Of a stretch of DNA of 64,000 nt, positions 53,910 through 63,060 are shown piece after piece. Every line of letters starts with the position of its first letter. Position 1 is the first letter of the stretch. Source of the stretch: Marinoscillum pacificum (lineage in GTDB: Bacteria; Bacteroidota; Bacteroidia; Cytophagales; Cyclobacteriaceae). The DNA lies in the NCBI RefSeq assembly GCF_024714495.1, contig NZ_JAMZMJ010000001.1, forward strand, positions 496,001 to 560,000, read 5' to 3'. The notes below the pieces were generated by a model that was not told where the DNA came from, made no database searches, and saw only the letters and a program-made list of their open reading frames with translations. The translations under genes and the position numbers were made by a program.

Positions 53910-54917
53910 ATGATGATTAAATATACTACCCTGACAGTGCTCATATGGAGCGCTTGCATTTCCTATGTTTTTGCTCAAACGGAAAATGGAATTGGAATTG
54001 GAACAACTGATGTTGCCGATGACGCTATTTTAGAAATAGAATCGACAAATAAAGGAATCCTTATTCCTAGATGGCCAAATTTGATTACTCCATCTAATTC
54101 AACGGAAGCAATTGGACTGCTAGTTTTCAGTGAAAGTGATAATAGTTTTCAGGTCTGGACTTCTAACGGGTGGAAAAAGGTACTCCAAGAGGATGGTTCT
54201 GCTCAAGTTTCATCATTGAATTCAACATCTGGTATTTCCGCCTCCAATACAATATCAGGACAAGATTTAGCGGCATCAAGAAATATTACAGCAACGAATA
54301 ACATAACAGCAACGAATGACATTTCAGGGCGGAATATTACAGCCAGCACTACCGTACAAGGTCAGACAGTAACTGCAACTGGAAATTTAAGTGGCAATTC
54401 CATTTCATCAACCAATAACATTACAGCAAATGGTGAATTTATCGGCAATGGTGTTGTTCCTAAAGGAGGCATTATTATGTGGTCTGGGCCAGTCGGTAAT
54501 ATTCCATCTAATTTTGAGATTTGTGATGGAGGAACAGTTAATGGTGTGCAAATCCCCAATCTAATTGACAAATTCATCATGGCAGCACCATCTGCTTCTA
54601 ATAGAAATGGTAAAATCACGATCAATCCTTCAGGTGGAAACGATTATACCATTAGTGAACCATCATGTTCACAATATCAATATTTATATTCTGGTACTTA
54701 TGTCAATACTTGTAGTTCATCTTATCCATCAGCAAGATTTTCCGATGTTCCAGCGTCAGGCTGTGCACATGCGGCTCAAATCGCCAGTAGTTGTAGTTCA
54801 GCACAAGTAGCAGGAGGCTGTACAACTGTTGCTAATCCAAACTATTACAAAACTAAAGAAGCCTGCCGAGTTGCTTCTGGCTATTATCAGCTCGCATTTA
54901 TCATTCGTGTTCGGTAA
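53910..54917 (+). CDS. surface protein with low-complexity repeats and a tail-collar-like domain
   Basis: The 335-residue protein has a signal peptide, an N-terminal segment common in Bacteroidota surface proteins (NGIGIGTTDVADDAILEIES, KGILIPR), then about 100 residues of degenerate repeats rich in N-I-T-A-T-N / S-G units. A tail-collar-like domain follows (GGIIMWSGPVGNIPSNFEIC, DGGTVNGVQIPNLIDKF), and the C-terminal 90 residues contain about eight cysteines. The collar-like fold is known from phage tail fibres, but no other phage gene is near. Function may be adhesion or display; unproven. Confidence 0.65.
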   Translation: MMIKYTTLTVLIWSACISYVFAQTENGIGIGTTDVADDAILEIESTNKGILIPRWPNLITPSNSTEAIGLLVFSESDNSFQVWTSNGWKKVLQEDGSAQVSSLNSTSGISASNTISGQDLAASRNITATNNITATNDISGRNITASTTVQGQTVTATGNLSGNSISSTNNITANGEFIGNGVVPKGGIIMWSGPVGNIPSNFEICDGGTVNGVQIPNLIDKFIMAAPSASNRNGKITINPSGGNDYTISEPSCSQYQYLYSGTYVNTCSSSYPSARFSDVPASGCAHAAQIASSCSSAQVAGGCTTVANPNYYKTKEACRVASGYYQLAFIIRVR

Positions 54918-54931
54918 TTAGGTAAGCCTTG

Positions 54932-55555
54932 TCAATCAATTGACTTCAAATGGCCCACCTCATTAAACACCTCAATTGAATATTGATTTCCCGCATGATT
55001 AACCACATACAAACCCAGGTTTTTGTGCGGGAAGTTATCCATCATGGATAACGGGTAATTCAGCATCCAGCATAGCAAAATGCGAATAGCTCTTCCATGG
55101 ATGCAAATCAAAATGATTTGCTCCTCTTCATCCGGTTTACTTAAAATATAATCAAATGCTCTTTGCTGTCGTTCTGCCACTTCTCCAGGGGTTTCGCCAC
55201 CATCTATTCGAGCTGAAAGGTCTCCTTCTGCCCATTTCTGTGCAGTTTCTTGATATACCGTTGAAGTCTCAAGAGTGAAAGCAACTCCTTCCTGAATTCC
55301 CCAACTTATCTCTCTCAGATCAGCCAACGACTCATAAGGAATTCCTGAATCAATGAATTTCTGAACAGATTGCTCAGTCCGAACCAGGTTGCTTACATAG
55401 ATTTTATCGAAAGACATGTTTTTGTATTTCTGATAGAAAGCTTCGGCTTGCTGTAACCCTGTTTCATTGAGCGGAGCGTCTATTCCACTACCTTGAACCA
55501 TGCCTTTTCGGTTATACTCTGTCTCTCCGTGCCTTACTATGTAGAATTTCTTCAA
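54932..55555 (-). CDS. histidine phosphatase family protein
   Basis: The 207-residue protein has the branch-1 histidine phosphatase marks: YIVRHGETEYNRKG at the start (catalytic His), ISWGIQEG near residue 86 and LICIHGRAIRILLCWML near residue 152 (second His). It could dephosphorylate small metabolites or proteins; the subfamily (phosphoglycerate mutase-like versus cobalamin or sugar phosphatase) cannot be told. It is transcribed opposite to its neighbours. Confidence 0.9.
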   Translation of the reverse strand: MKKFYIVRHGETEYNRKGMVQGSGIDAPLNETGLQQAEAFYQKYKNMSFDKIYVSNLVRTEQSVQKFIDSGIPYESLADLREISWGIQEGVAFTLETSTVYQETAQKWAEGDLSARIDGGETPGEVAERQQRAFDYILSKPDEEEQIILICIHGRAIRILLCWMLNYPLSMMDNFPHKNLGLYVVNHAGNQYSIEVFNEVGHLKSID

Positions 55556-55674
55556 TGAATCGATGGGTTTAAATGAGGTCGCAAACTTAAGGAAAGCAAA
55601 ACTTTCAAACCATTAATCAAAGTCTCATCTCTTATGTCTGAACTCTTATTTAGATTTATGGCAAAATTCAATCT

Positions 55675-56094
55675 ATGATTCCAGAGGGCATTACTCCAGA
55701 AGGATTAAATAATTTTTCCAAGGGCTGCATGGTCGAACATGTAGGCATTCGTTTCACTGAAGTGGGTTCTGATTATATCAAAGCAGAAATGCCTGTCGAT
55801 CCTAAAACTACTCAACCATTTGGTTTGTTACATGGAGGAGCATCAGTGGTGTTAGCAGAAACATTAGGCAGTGTGGCTGCCAGTGTAATTGTAACCCCAC
55901 TGGGTAAAATGGCGGTAGGATTGGAAATTTCAGCGAACCATATTAAGGGTAAAAAGGATGGTGTAGTTACTGGAATGGCCAAACCTGTACACATAGGCCG
56001 AAGTACCCATTTATGGGAAATTAGAATCACAGATGAACAAAATCAGTTGATTTGCCTGAGTAAGATCACCATGGCAATCATCGATAAAAAGTAA
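55675..56094 (+). CDS. PaaI/YdiI-type hotdog thioesterase, likely DHNA-CoA thioesterase
   Basis: The 139-residue protein is a hotdog-fold thioesterase with GLLHGGASVVLAETLGSVAA (residues 57-77), matching the YdiI/MenI active-site region, where Glu in LAE is catalytic. It lies 3 bp upstream of menF, so removal of CoA from 1,4-dihydroxy-2-naphthoyl-CoA in menaquinone synthesis is the natural role. The substrate is inferred from operon context and motif. Confidence 0.85.
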   Translation: MIPEGITPEGLNNFSKGCMVEHVGIRFTEVGSDYIKAEMPVDPKTTQPFGLLHGGASVVLAETLGSVAASVIVTPLGKMAVGLEISANHIKGKKDGVVTGMAKPVHIGRSTHLWEIRITDEQNQLICLSKITMAIIDKK

Positions 56095-56097
56095 TAC

Positions 56098-57276
56098 ATG
56101 CAACATCAGTTAGAGCAAGCGTATCGATTAACTACCAGGATTGAAGCATTTGATTTCTTAAGAAAGGTATTGAGATCCACTTATCCAATTGCTATTTGGA
56201 GACTGCCACGTACCAATACGATGCATGCTTTGATCGATCTGACCACCAACGAACAACAGAGAAGTCGTGAAATCGAAAGCTTAAACAAAAGCTTTGTGGT
56301 TAATGGGTATTGTGACACACATCCAACCAATCCATTGGTATTAAATGGTGATATTATCCTTACCATTGATGAAGAAGGCGTTTCATTAGAAACATGCCCT
56401 ACTCTTTCTGCAGATAAGCTGGAGGACTTTCAAGCTAATTTAATTAGCGAAAAGCCAGTTAAACCTTTAATCGACTCAGTATCGAGTAGCTATCAAGACA
56501 TTGTCTCAAAGGCTGTTAACAGTATCAAATCCGGGAATCTACACAAAGTGGTATTGTCCAGGTTTGAAGATTTTGACTTGAAGGAAGGATTTGATGCATT
56601 AGATACGCTTCAGGCACTGTCAGATAAGTATGAAAATGCCTTTTGCCACCTAACCAATACCCAAACCTATGGATGCTGGATGGGTGCCAGTCCTGAAAAG
56701 TTGATTGCCATAGAAAATGGTCAGTTCTTTTCAACAGATGCATTGGCAGGCACTCAGGTTCTACCAGAAAACACCGACTTAATGGATGTGGCCTGGACAC
56801 AAAAAGAGATCGAGGAGCAAGCGATGGTGAGCCGCTACATCATTGATTGCTTCAAAAAAATCAGGCTCAGAGAGTTTGATGAAATTGGTCCAAGAACTGT
56901 CAAAGCAGGAAATCTAACACATTTAAAAACAGCATTCAAGGTGGATATGGAACTTACCAATAGTCCTATGCTTGGAAGCACCATGTTGGAACTCCTCCAT
57001 CCTACTTCTGCAGTTTGTGGCATGCCTAGAGAGCTGGCTGATGAGTTTATCAAGACACATGAAGGCTATCAAAGGTCGTTATATGCTGGGTTCCTGGGTC
57101 CTGTTAGGTTCAACGGCAATTCAGATCTTTTTGTCAACCTTAGATGCATGCAATTAGATGAGAGCAAGGCACGCTTGTATGCTGGTGCAGGGATTACGGA
57201 GTACTCAAACCCTGAAAAGGAATATCAGGAGACCTCTAACAAAATGCAAACGATGTTAAAAGTGTTAAACGCATGA
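56098..57276 (+). CDS. menF: isochorismate synthase MenF
   Basis: The 392-residue protein has the chorismate-binding domain in its C-terminal two-thirds: NLHKVVLSRFEDFDL (catalytic Lys), ASPEKLIAIENGQFFSTDALA, EIEEQAMVSRYIID, LLHPTSAVCGMPRELA, LYAGFLGPV and YAGAGITEYSNPEKEY. It converts chorismate to isochorismate at the entry to menaquinone synthesis. The N-terminal third is variable, as usual. It overlaps menD by 4 bp and follows the thioesterase gene by 3 bp. Confidence 0.95.
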   Translation: MQHQLEQAYRLTTRIEAFDFLRKVLRSTYPIAIWRLPRTNTMHALIDLTTNEQQRSREIESLNKSFVVNGYCDTHPTNPLVLNGDIILTIDEEGVSLETCPTLSADKLEDFQANLISEKPVKPLIDSVSSSYQDIVSKAVNSIKSGNLHKVVLSRFEDFDLKEGFDALDTLQALSDKYENAFCHLTNTQTYGCWMGASPEKLIAIENGQFFSTDALAGTQVLPENTDLMDVAWTQKEIEEQAMVSRYIIDCFKKIRLREFDEIGPRTVKAGNLTHLKTAFKVDMELTNSPMLGSTMLELLHPTSAVCGMPRELADEFIKTHEGYQRSLYAGFLGPVRFNGNSDLFVNLRCMQLDESKARLYAGAGITEYSNPEKEYQETSNKMQTMLKVLNA

Positions 57277-58961
57277 TGAATCAATCCGTATTTGATACAT
57301 CCGAAGTATTAGCATTAAAAGGCATACGACATGTGGTTTTATCTCCCGGATCAAGAAATGCTCCTTTGACCATTAGTTTTGCACGTAATCCTAAAATCAA
57401 AACATACAACGTCGTTGATGAGCGTTCTGCAGGCTTTATTGCTCTGGGAATCGCACAAAAACTGAAACAACCAGTGGTATTGTGCTGTACGTCTGGGACT
57501 TCCCTACTCAATTATGCACCTGCAGTGGCAGAAGCTTACTATCAAGGCATTCCATTGATTGTGATTTCTGCAGATAGACCTCAAGAATGGATTGGCCAAT
57601 TAGATGGACAAACTATAGATCAATTAGGTGCACTTTCCAATTTTGTCAAAAGAACCTTCCACCTTCCGGCAAACCCTGAAGGAGAAGAAAACTGGGAATA
57701 TACACGCAAACTAAACGAAGCGATCAACCTAAGCAATCACGGCAAGAAAGGCCCCATACATATCAATATTCCATTTAGAGAGCCATTTTACCCTACAGCT
57801 GATCAAGAGTTGAGTTTTTCGAAAGATCTAAAGATTATTCATCCGTTTAGCAAAGCTGGAAACGCTATTCCAGATGAAGAATTCATCTCCAAATGGCACC
57901 TTTCGGATAGAAGACTGATCATTGTTGGGCAAAATGACTATTCTGAAGAACTAGACAATGTTTTAGGAGAGCTTACGGATAAGGTGGTCATTATAGCGGA
58001 TGTCATATCTAATACATCTACTATTGATGCGATAAGACATCATGACTTATTCCTTGCTGCAATAGAACAAAAACTAGCGGACAGCTTAAAACCTGAACTG
58101 GTAATCACCATTGGTAAATCAGTAATTAGCAAGAACCTCAAGCTGTTCTTAAGAAAGTATAAACCAGAAATGCTCTGGCAGATCAGCCCAGAACTAAACC
58201 AGGCAGACACCTTCCAGTCCTTGACATCAGTCATCACTTCCGACCCAACAGCTTTTCTAACTTCCTTAGATCATCAATCTGAAAAAGAGCAGTTCAACCA
58301 GCAGGTAACGAGCAATTTCATCCAAAACTGGCAGATAGAAGACTCTAAGACAAAGCGTAAGCTGAATAAAGCACTCGAAGTACTGGACTGGAGTGAATTC
58401 ACCGCATTTTATGAAGTGATCAAAAGCATACCTGCCGGTTCAGATGTTCACTTGGCGAATAGCATGCCTGTCCGTTTTGCCAATTTCATTCAACAACTAA
58501 ATCCGAATATTGAGATATTCTGCAACCGAGGAACAAGCGGCATAGATGGCACGAATGGTACGGCAGTTGGTCACTCTCTAGTTACAGAGCGCTCTACCTA
58601 TCTCCTAACGGGTGATTTGAGCTTCTTCTACGATCGCAATGCCTTCTTCCATCCCTATGAAATGGACAATTTGAAGATAATCGTCTTCAACAATGCTGGC
58701 GGTGGCATTTTCCGCTTGATCAATGGTCCAGCTAATCTACCAGAGTTAGAGCAGCATTTCGAAACCAGACACAGCCATACAGCTAAATACACAGCTTTGG
58801 AATATGGTTTTGATTATCATGGAGTGAAAGATGCCGACTCACTTGAAAAAGCCCTCAAGTCCATTCACAAAGACAATCGAGGAGCTAAGCTTGTCGAAGT
58901 ATTCACAGATCCGGATACAAACCTTGAGGTATTTAAAGCTGTAAAGGCAGCTGTGAAATAA
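57273..58961 (+). CDS. menD: 2-succinyl-5-enolpyruvyl-6-hydroxy-3-cyclohexene-1-carboxylate synthase MenD
   Basis: The 562-residue ThDP enzyme begins with the MenD lead LKGIRHVVLSPGSRNAPL. It contains the catalytic Glu region DERSAGFIALGIAQKL and the cofactor site, with the conserved pair LLTGDLSFFYDRN and IVFNNAGGGIFRL, and RGTSGIDGTNGTAVGH. It joins 2-oxoglutarate and isochorismate. It is coupled to menF through a 4-bp overlap and ends in a terminator. MenB, MenC and MenA genes are absent from this window. Confidence 0.96.
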   Translation: MMNQSVFDTSEVLALKGIRHVVLSPGSRNAPLTISFARNPKIKTYNVVDERSAGFIALGIAQKLKQPVVLCCTSGTSLLNYAPAVAEAYYQGIPLIVISADRPQEWIGQLDGQTIDQLGALSNFVKRTFHLPANPEGEENWEYTRKLNEAINLSNHGKKGPIHINIPFREPFYPTADQELSFSKDLKIIHPFSKAGNAIPDEEFISKWHLSDRRLIIVGQNDYSEELDNVLGELTDKVVIIADVISNTSTIDAIRHHDLFLAAIEQKLADSLKPELVITIGKSVISKNLKLFLRKYKPEMLWQISPELNQADTFQSLTSVITSDPTAFLTSLDHQSEKEQFNQQVTSNFIQNWQIEDSKTKRKLNKALEVLDWSEFTAFYEVIKSIPAGSDVHLANSMPVRFANFIQQLNPNIEIFCNRGTSGIDGTNGTAVGHSLVTERSTYLLTGDLSFFYDRNAFFHPYEMDNLKIIVFNNAGGGIFRLINGPANLPELEQHFETRHSHTAKYTALEYGFDYHGVKDADSLEKALKSIHKDNRGAKLVEVFTDPDTNLEVFKAVKAAVK

Positions 58962-58996
58962 AAAAGCCACTTTGACATTACATCAGCATGGCTTTA
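58962..58996. terminator. bidirectional terminator after menD and the FecR gene
   Basis: AAGCCA (58964-58969) pairs with TGGCTT (58989-58994) with an A-run to the left (T-run for the minus strand) and TTTAT to the right. The inner 19 bases can extend pairing weakly. It serves menD (plus) and the FecR gene (minus, ending 59019); it is stronger for the minus strand. Confidence 0.65.
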
Positions 58997-59018
58997 TATT
59001 ACTTAATTACCCGTTTCT

Positions 59019-59996
59019 TTATTGGCAACCCTCTCCTTTGAAGGTTACTTGATCTCCATTGATTTCATAGGTCATATTGAAAGTCTCTGCAATCAGCTTC
59101 ACTACTTCGTCTGAAGACTTTTTATTGTATTTAGCAGTTAGATAACAACCACTTAACGATGGGTTTTCAAATGCAACACTCAATCCATAAACATCATTGA
59201 GCACCTCACTTACTCTTGTCATTCTTGCGCGGTTAAACGTTAAAATCTCGTTTTGCCATGCTAGATAGTTATCATCTGAAATTTTCTTTTTCTTGATTCC
59301 TTTCTCTCCCACTGCGAGGATTCCCATTTCACCTTTTTTCAGTTGGATCTCCATTGTATTCTTCCCAAAATACTTTTGGTTTTGCCCGAAGGCTACTATA
59401 CCTGATTCAACCATTACTTCTGTAATCAAATCCTTTTCGTTGGAATTAACTACAAAAGATGTTCCCAAAACTCTTATTTGCGAACTTTCAGTTTGAATGA
59501 CAAAGGGTTTCTTTTCATCTCTTTCTACATCAAAGTAAACCTTACCCGTCATTTGGACCTCTCTCACTCCTTCAAAATCTCCCATAGCGAGACTTCCTCC
59601 CTTATGTACGGTCACCGAAGAGCCATCAGGAAGTTCGAACACTGTTTTTTCAGTTAGAATTTGACCCCAAGGCTGATCTTCATAATTTGGTTTCAATAGA
59701 AAAAACAACAAACTGATAACAACAACAATAGATGCAGCCACTTGAATTGGTCTCTGTTGCCATAAAGGAACAATCTTAACAGGTTCTTCCAACACCACTT
59801 CATCCACTGTATCACCAAAAATGCCATTCAGAATAGACTGATTTGGTTTATCATTTACAAATGTGGCCGCCCAACTCGTTTTGTACTCCAAAAAAGCCTT
59901 TGCATTCTCATCTGATTCCGCTCTCCAGTTTTTCACAATTTCCGTTTCTTCACTTGAAGCTTCGCCTGAAAAATACTTAGCTAATAATTCTTCCAT
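59019..59996 (-). CDS. FecR-family anti-sigma factor
   Basis: The 325-residue protein has a short N-terminal cytoplasmic region (MEELLAKYFSGEASSEETEI), one membrane helix (about residues 88-105) and a FecR periplasmic domain (residues 130-235: FELPDGSSVTVHKGGSLAMG, VQMTGKVYFDVERDEKKPFV) with a C-terminal STN-like DUF4974 segment (VSEVLNDVYGLSVAFENP). It should restrain the sigma factor encoded two genes upstream. The genes run sigma, STN-protein, FecR on the minus strand. Confidence 0.93.
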   Translation of the reverse strand: MEELLAKYFSGEASSEETEIVKNWRAESDENAKAFLEYKTSWAATFVNDKPNQSILNGIFGDTVDEVVLEEPVKIVPLWQQRPIQVAASIVVVISLLFFLLKPNYEDQPWGQILTEKTVFELPDGSSVTVHKGGSLAMGDFEGVREVQMTGKVYFDVERDEKKPFVIQTESSQIRVLGTSFVVNSNEKDLITEVMVESGIVAFGQNQKYFGKNTMEIQLKKGEMGILAVGEKGIKKKKISDDNYLAWQNEILTFNRARMTRVSEVLNDVYGLSVAFENPSLSGCYLTAKYNKKSSDEVVKLIAETFNMTYEINGDQVTFKGEGCQ

Positions 59997-60057
59997 TCCT
60001 TTTGTATGCTATGTCTTATCAACAATTACTAAAAGGGTTTCCCCTATCCTTTATATA

Positions 60058-61458
60058 TCAATTATCTGTTTTTGGACTATAATCTATGGGCATCAACTCG
60101 GACATTCTTTCCCAACTCCAATAACCATAAAATCTAACTTCTTCTGGCTCCGTTAATTGACTGTTTTTTAATAGCCTAATTTTCGGTTTCAATAAGGTCA
60201 TCGAACTAACCTGATACTGATTAGTAGATGGCCCCATAACATTAGTCACTTCAAATCCCTTTAGTCGCTGATCTTCCTGAATAGACCCTTGATAAGAAGT
60301 ATTTCTAAATTCCTTACGATACTCAACAATCATGTATCCCTCAAAATCCAGGTAAGTCCGTCCCAAACTATCCGTCAAAATTATATCATCTTTTTGAGAC
60401 ACCTCTCGGTTATGGTTTGGATCATTCACATCTTCCGTGAGGTAAATATGATATCCCTCAGACCTTAGGTTGTCATTAAGCAAAGTCTTTAGAAAGTGAA
60501 AAGTCGATCCATAATAGCTGCGCTCACGATTCTTTTTCCATCGCTTTTTGGTTCTATGATTTTCAGGTTCCAACTCTTTGAAAGATGCTCTCACATGAAA
60601 CTCCGTAGATTTTGGTCCACTAGTAAAATAATCAATCTCAAACATCACTTGATAGCCAAGTCCCTTATTCTCCATGATCAAAGGTTCCTTGACTACAGCC
60701 TCGTAGGTGCCTAGACTATCAGAATATGAAAATTCCAGAATATCAGGATTTAAGAACGTGCATCGGTTGGCATTGGTCGAACTACCAATAAACTCTTCAC
60801 TGAAACTTTTATAGTAGTGAATCCAATCATCTTCGCTCACAAGTGGTTTTGAGGAAACCTCTATACCTTTTAGCAGATTGGTAGCAGTCTTCATAGATGC
60901 ATTGATAACATAATTCGATGGATCCGCAGAATTGATCTCAAATGCTGAAGGCGCATACCCTATATGAGAAAAAATAACCTGATAATTTCCAGGCTTAAGT
61001 CCATTCAATTCATAATTACCTTTTGAATCTGTATAAGCACCAATGGTAGACCCATTGATGTATACGTGTGCTCCAAAAACTGGCTCTCCTGTCTCATCAT
61101 CCTTCACCCAACCAGAAATATTAGTATATACTTTCTTGTTTCCTTCACTGTCTCTCAGCACCTTTCTCAGAATAATCTGATCTTCTATTTTCGTAAACTC
61201 AAGATGTGTTCCTATAAAGAGGCTTTTTAATAAATCATCAATAAAGACTTGCTCATGTTTCAAAGTAAACAAGCTGCCATGAGGCATAATATTGGCATTG
61301 TAAGAGAAGAAATATCCTGATCTGGCTGAAATGCTATCCAAGATAATTTCCAGGCTTTCATCGTTAAACTGAATATCGATAGTATCTCTTATCTGCCCTT
61401 TGAGATGACTCAAAGTCAGCGTTAATAGCAAACACAAAAAAGAGACTCTTCGAATCAT
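60058..61458 (-). CDS. STN plus carboxypeptidase-regulatory-like domain protein
   Basis: The 466-residue protein has a signal peptide, an STN domain (residues 24-100: INDESLEIILDSISARSGYFF), a carboxypeptidase-D regulatory-like beta-sandwich (about 108-195: ISGWVKDDETGEPVFGAHVY) and a C-terminal region of about 260 residues with no known domain. It looks like the N-terminus of a SusC-type receptor but lacks the TonB plug and barrel. It overlaps the sigma factor gene by 4 bp and precedes the FecR gene, so it may be the signal-transducing partner of that pair. Confidence 0.8.
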   Translation of the reverse strand: MIRRVSFLCLLLTLTLSHLKGQIRDTIDIQFNDESLEIILDSISARSGYFFSYNANIMPHGSLFTLKHEQVFIDDLLKSLFIGTHLEFTKIEDQIILRKVLRDSEGNKKVYTNISGWVKDDETGEPVFGAHVYINGSTIGAYTDSKGNYELNGLKPGNYQVIFSHIGYAPSAFEINSADPSNYVINASMKTATNLLKGIEVSSKPLVSEDDWIHYYKSFSEEFIGSSTNANRCTFLNPDILEFSYSDSLGTYEAVVKEPLIMENKGLGYQVMFEIDYFTSGPKSTEFHVRASFKELEPENHRTKKRWKKNRERSYYGSTFHFLKTLLNDNLRSEGYHIYLTEDVNDPNHNREVSQKDDIILTDSLGRTYLDFEGYMIVEYRKEFRNTSYQGSIQEDQRLKGFEVTNVMGPSTNQYQVSSMTLLKPKIRLLKNSQLTEPEEVRFYGYWSWERMSELMPIDYSPKTDN

Positions 61459-62054
61459 TCCATTACCTTCAAGTCCTGAAGTCGCTCTCTCAGTACTTTT
61501 AATGCTTTTCCCATCTGTACTTCTACCGTTTTAATAGAAATTTCAAGATGATCAGCAATTTCCTGGTACTTCAGTCCTTCAAATCTACTCAACTTAAAAA
61601 TTTCAGAACATCTTGGGGGTAATTGATCTATCTCCTCCATGATTCTTCCTTCCACATTGGGTTTCTCAGGAGCGTATACTGCTTCCTGAGCTTCTTCCAT
61701 GAAACCAATGATGTATTGACGATAAGAATCTTTGACTTTTTGATGCTTGATAAAATTGAGACAGGTATTATGAACAGAACGATACAGATAACTTTTTACT
61801 GAGGATTCTGGAGCCAGGTTCTCACATTTCTCCCAAAACTTGACAAAGACATCCTGAACAATTTCCTCTGCCTCTTCCATTTCGTCCATGAATCGCATGG
61901 CATATGCTTTCATAAGACCATAATATTCATTGAAGACAAGTTCAAATGCACGCTTATCTTTGTTACGTAAACGTTCTACCAGTATAGATTCAGAATCTTG
62001 CAAGCTAGATTGAGTTAATATGTTGATCCACTTAGAAAAACAAAAGCTAACCAC
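61455..62054 (-). CDS. ECF-type (FecI-like) RNA polymerase sigma-70 factor
   Basis: The frame gives 199 residues from the ATG at 62054, but this overlaps the divergent menE start by 35 bp; a TTG at 62003 would give 182 residues. Region 2 is visible as AFELVFNEYYGLMKAYAMRF and EEIVQDVFVKFWEKCENL, region 4 as LPPRCSEIFKLSRFEGLKYQ and the helix-turn-helix ISIKTVEVQMGKALKVL. It heads the sigma, STN-protein and FecR set. Start choice uncertain; identity is not. Confidence 0.9.
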   Translation of the reverse strand: MVSFCFSKWINILTQSSLQDSESILVERLRNKDKRAFELVFNEYYGLMKAYAMRFMDEMEEAEEIVQDVFVKFWEKCENLAPESSVKSYLYRSVHNTCLNFIKHQKVKDSYRQYIIGFMEEAQEAVYAPEKPNVEGRIMEEIDQLPPRCSEIFKLSRFEGLKYQEIADHLEISIKTVEVQMGKALKVLRERLQDLKVME

Positions 62055-63060
62055 TGGTCAGCTAATAAGCAGAAATATAGTTGAAAATATCTCTGATGAC
62101 GAAAAAAAAGTCATTAAGGTTATAACAGCATGGCAAGACAATACCCCATTTTTTGAACTTACAACTTCTGGATCTACAGGTCAACCCACTGCTATTCAGC
62201 TGCATAGAGATCAAATCAAATACAGTGCCCAGTCTTCATTAGCCTTCCTTGATCCATCTAAATCTTTCAAGACAACTCTACTTTGCATCAACCCGGACTT
62301 CATTGGTGGTTTAATGGTGATCATCAGGTCTCTCATTCAGGGAATGGATCTTACGGTTATTCCTGCTAGCTCCTCTTTTGAGCATCTTCCAAAAGACAAA
62401 ACATTTGATCTTACCTCCATGGTACCGCTCCAGCTACAAAGTCTGATAGATCAACAACCAGACAAACTCAATCAATTTAGAACGATTTTGATTGGTGGTG
62501 CCCCTTTATCAGCCAGCTACATAGCGGAGTTAGCAAACTTTCCTCATCTTCAGGTTTATCAAACCTATGGTATGACAGAAACAGCCAGTCATATTGCTTT
62601 GAAAAACCTCTCTGAGCAAGAAACAACCTATCGAACACTCGGCGACGTTCAGATTGATGTAGACGACAGACAATGTCTTAAATTAAAGGGAACCATCACT
62701 AATAATGAATGGATTCAAACCAATGATGTAGTTCATATCATTTCATCCTCAGAATTTGAGTGGTTAGGACGTGCGGATTTCACGATCAATTCAGGTGGCA
62801 TTAAAATTCATCCAGAAATCTTAGAAGAGCAGCTAAGTTCCCAAATCAAATTCCCTTTCTTTGTGGCTGGAATAGATGATGACAAACTTGGTCAAAAGGC
62901 TATTTTGTTGATCGAATCAGAAAATGAACATTCTATAGACTTTTCAGCAATTGATAGATACAAACGACCAAAAGAAGTGCATTACCTAAATCAATTCCGA
63001 TATACCCAAAGTGGTAAAATCAATAGAAAAGAAACGCTTGAGTTAATCAAACACCCATGA
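62020..63060 (+). CDS. menE: o-succinylbenzoate--CoA ligase-type AMP-binding enzyme (short form)
   Basis: The 346-residue adenylate-forming enzyme has the P-loop ELTTSGSTGQPTAI (about residue 47), VYQTYGMTETASHI (about 185), the Asp in WLGRADFTINSGGIKIHP (about 245-265) and the C-terminal catalytic Lys region TQSGKINRKETL. It is shorter than usual MenE because the N-terminal substrate-binding part is reduced, as in other Bacteroidota. It should form OSB-CoA for menaquinone. The overlap with the divergent sigma gene's upstream ATG suggests that one of the starts is wrong. Confidence 0.9.
   Translation: MLIHLEKQKLTTGQLISRNIVENISDDEKKVIKVITAWQDNTPFFELTTSGSTGQPTAIQLHRDQIKYSAQSSLAFLDPSKSFKTTLLCINPDFIGGLMVIIRSLIQGMDLTVIPASSSFEHLPKDKTFDLTSMVPLQLQSLIDQQPDKLNQFRTILIGGAPLSASYIAELANFPHLQVYQTYGMTETASHIALKNLSEQETTYRTLGDVQIDVDDRQCLKLKGTITNNEWIQTNDVVHIISSSEFEWLGRADFTINSGGIKIHPEILEEQLSSQIKFPFFVAGIDDDKLGQKAILLIESENEHSIDFSAIDRYKRPKEVHYLNQFRYTQSGKINRKETLELIKHP

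Noticed and set aside
53910-54917. The tail-collar-like protein was considered as a prophage remnant.
   Set aside because: No other phage structural, lysis or integrase genes occur, and the N-terminus is typical of Bacteroidota surface proteins.
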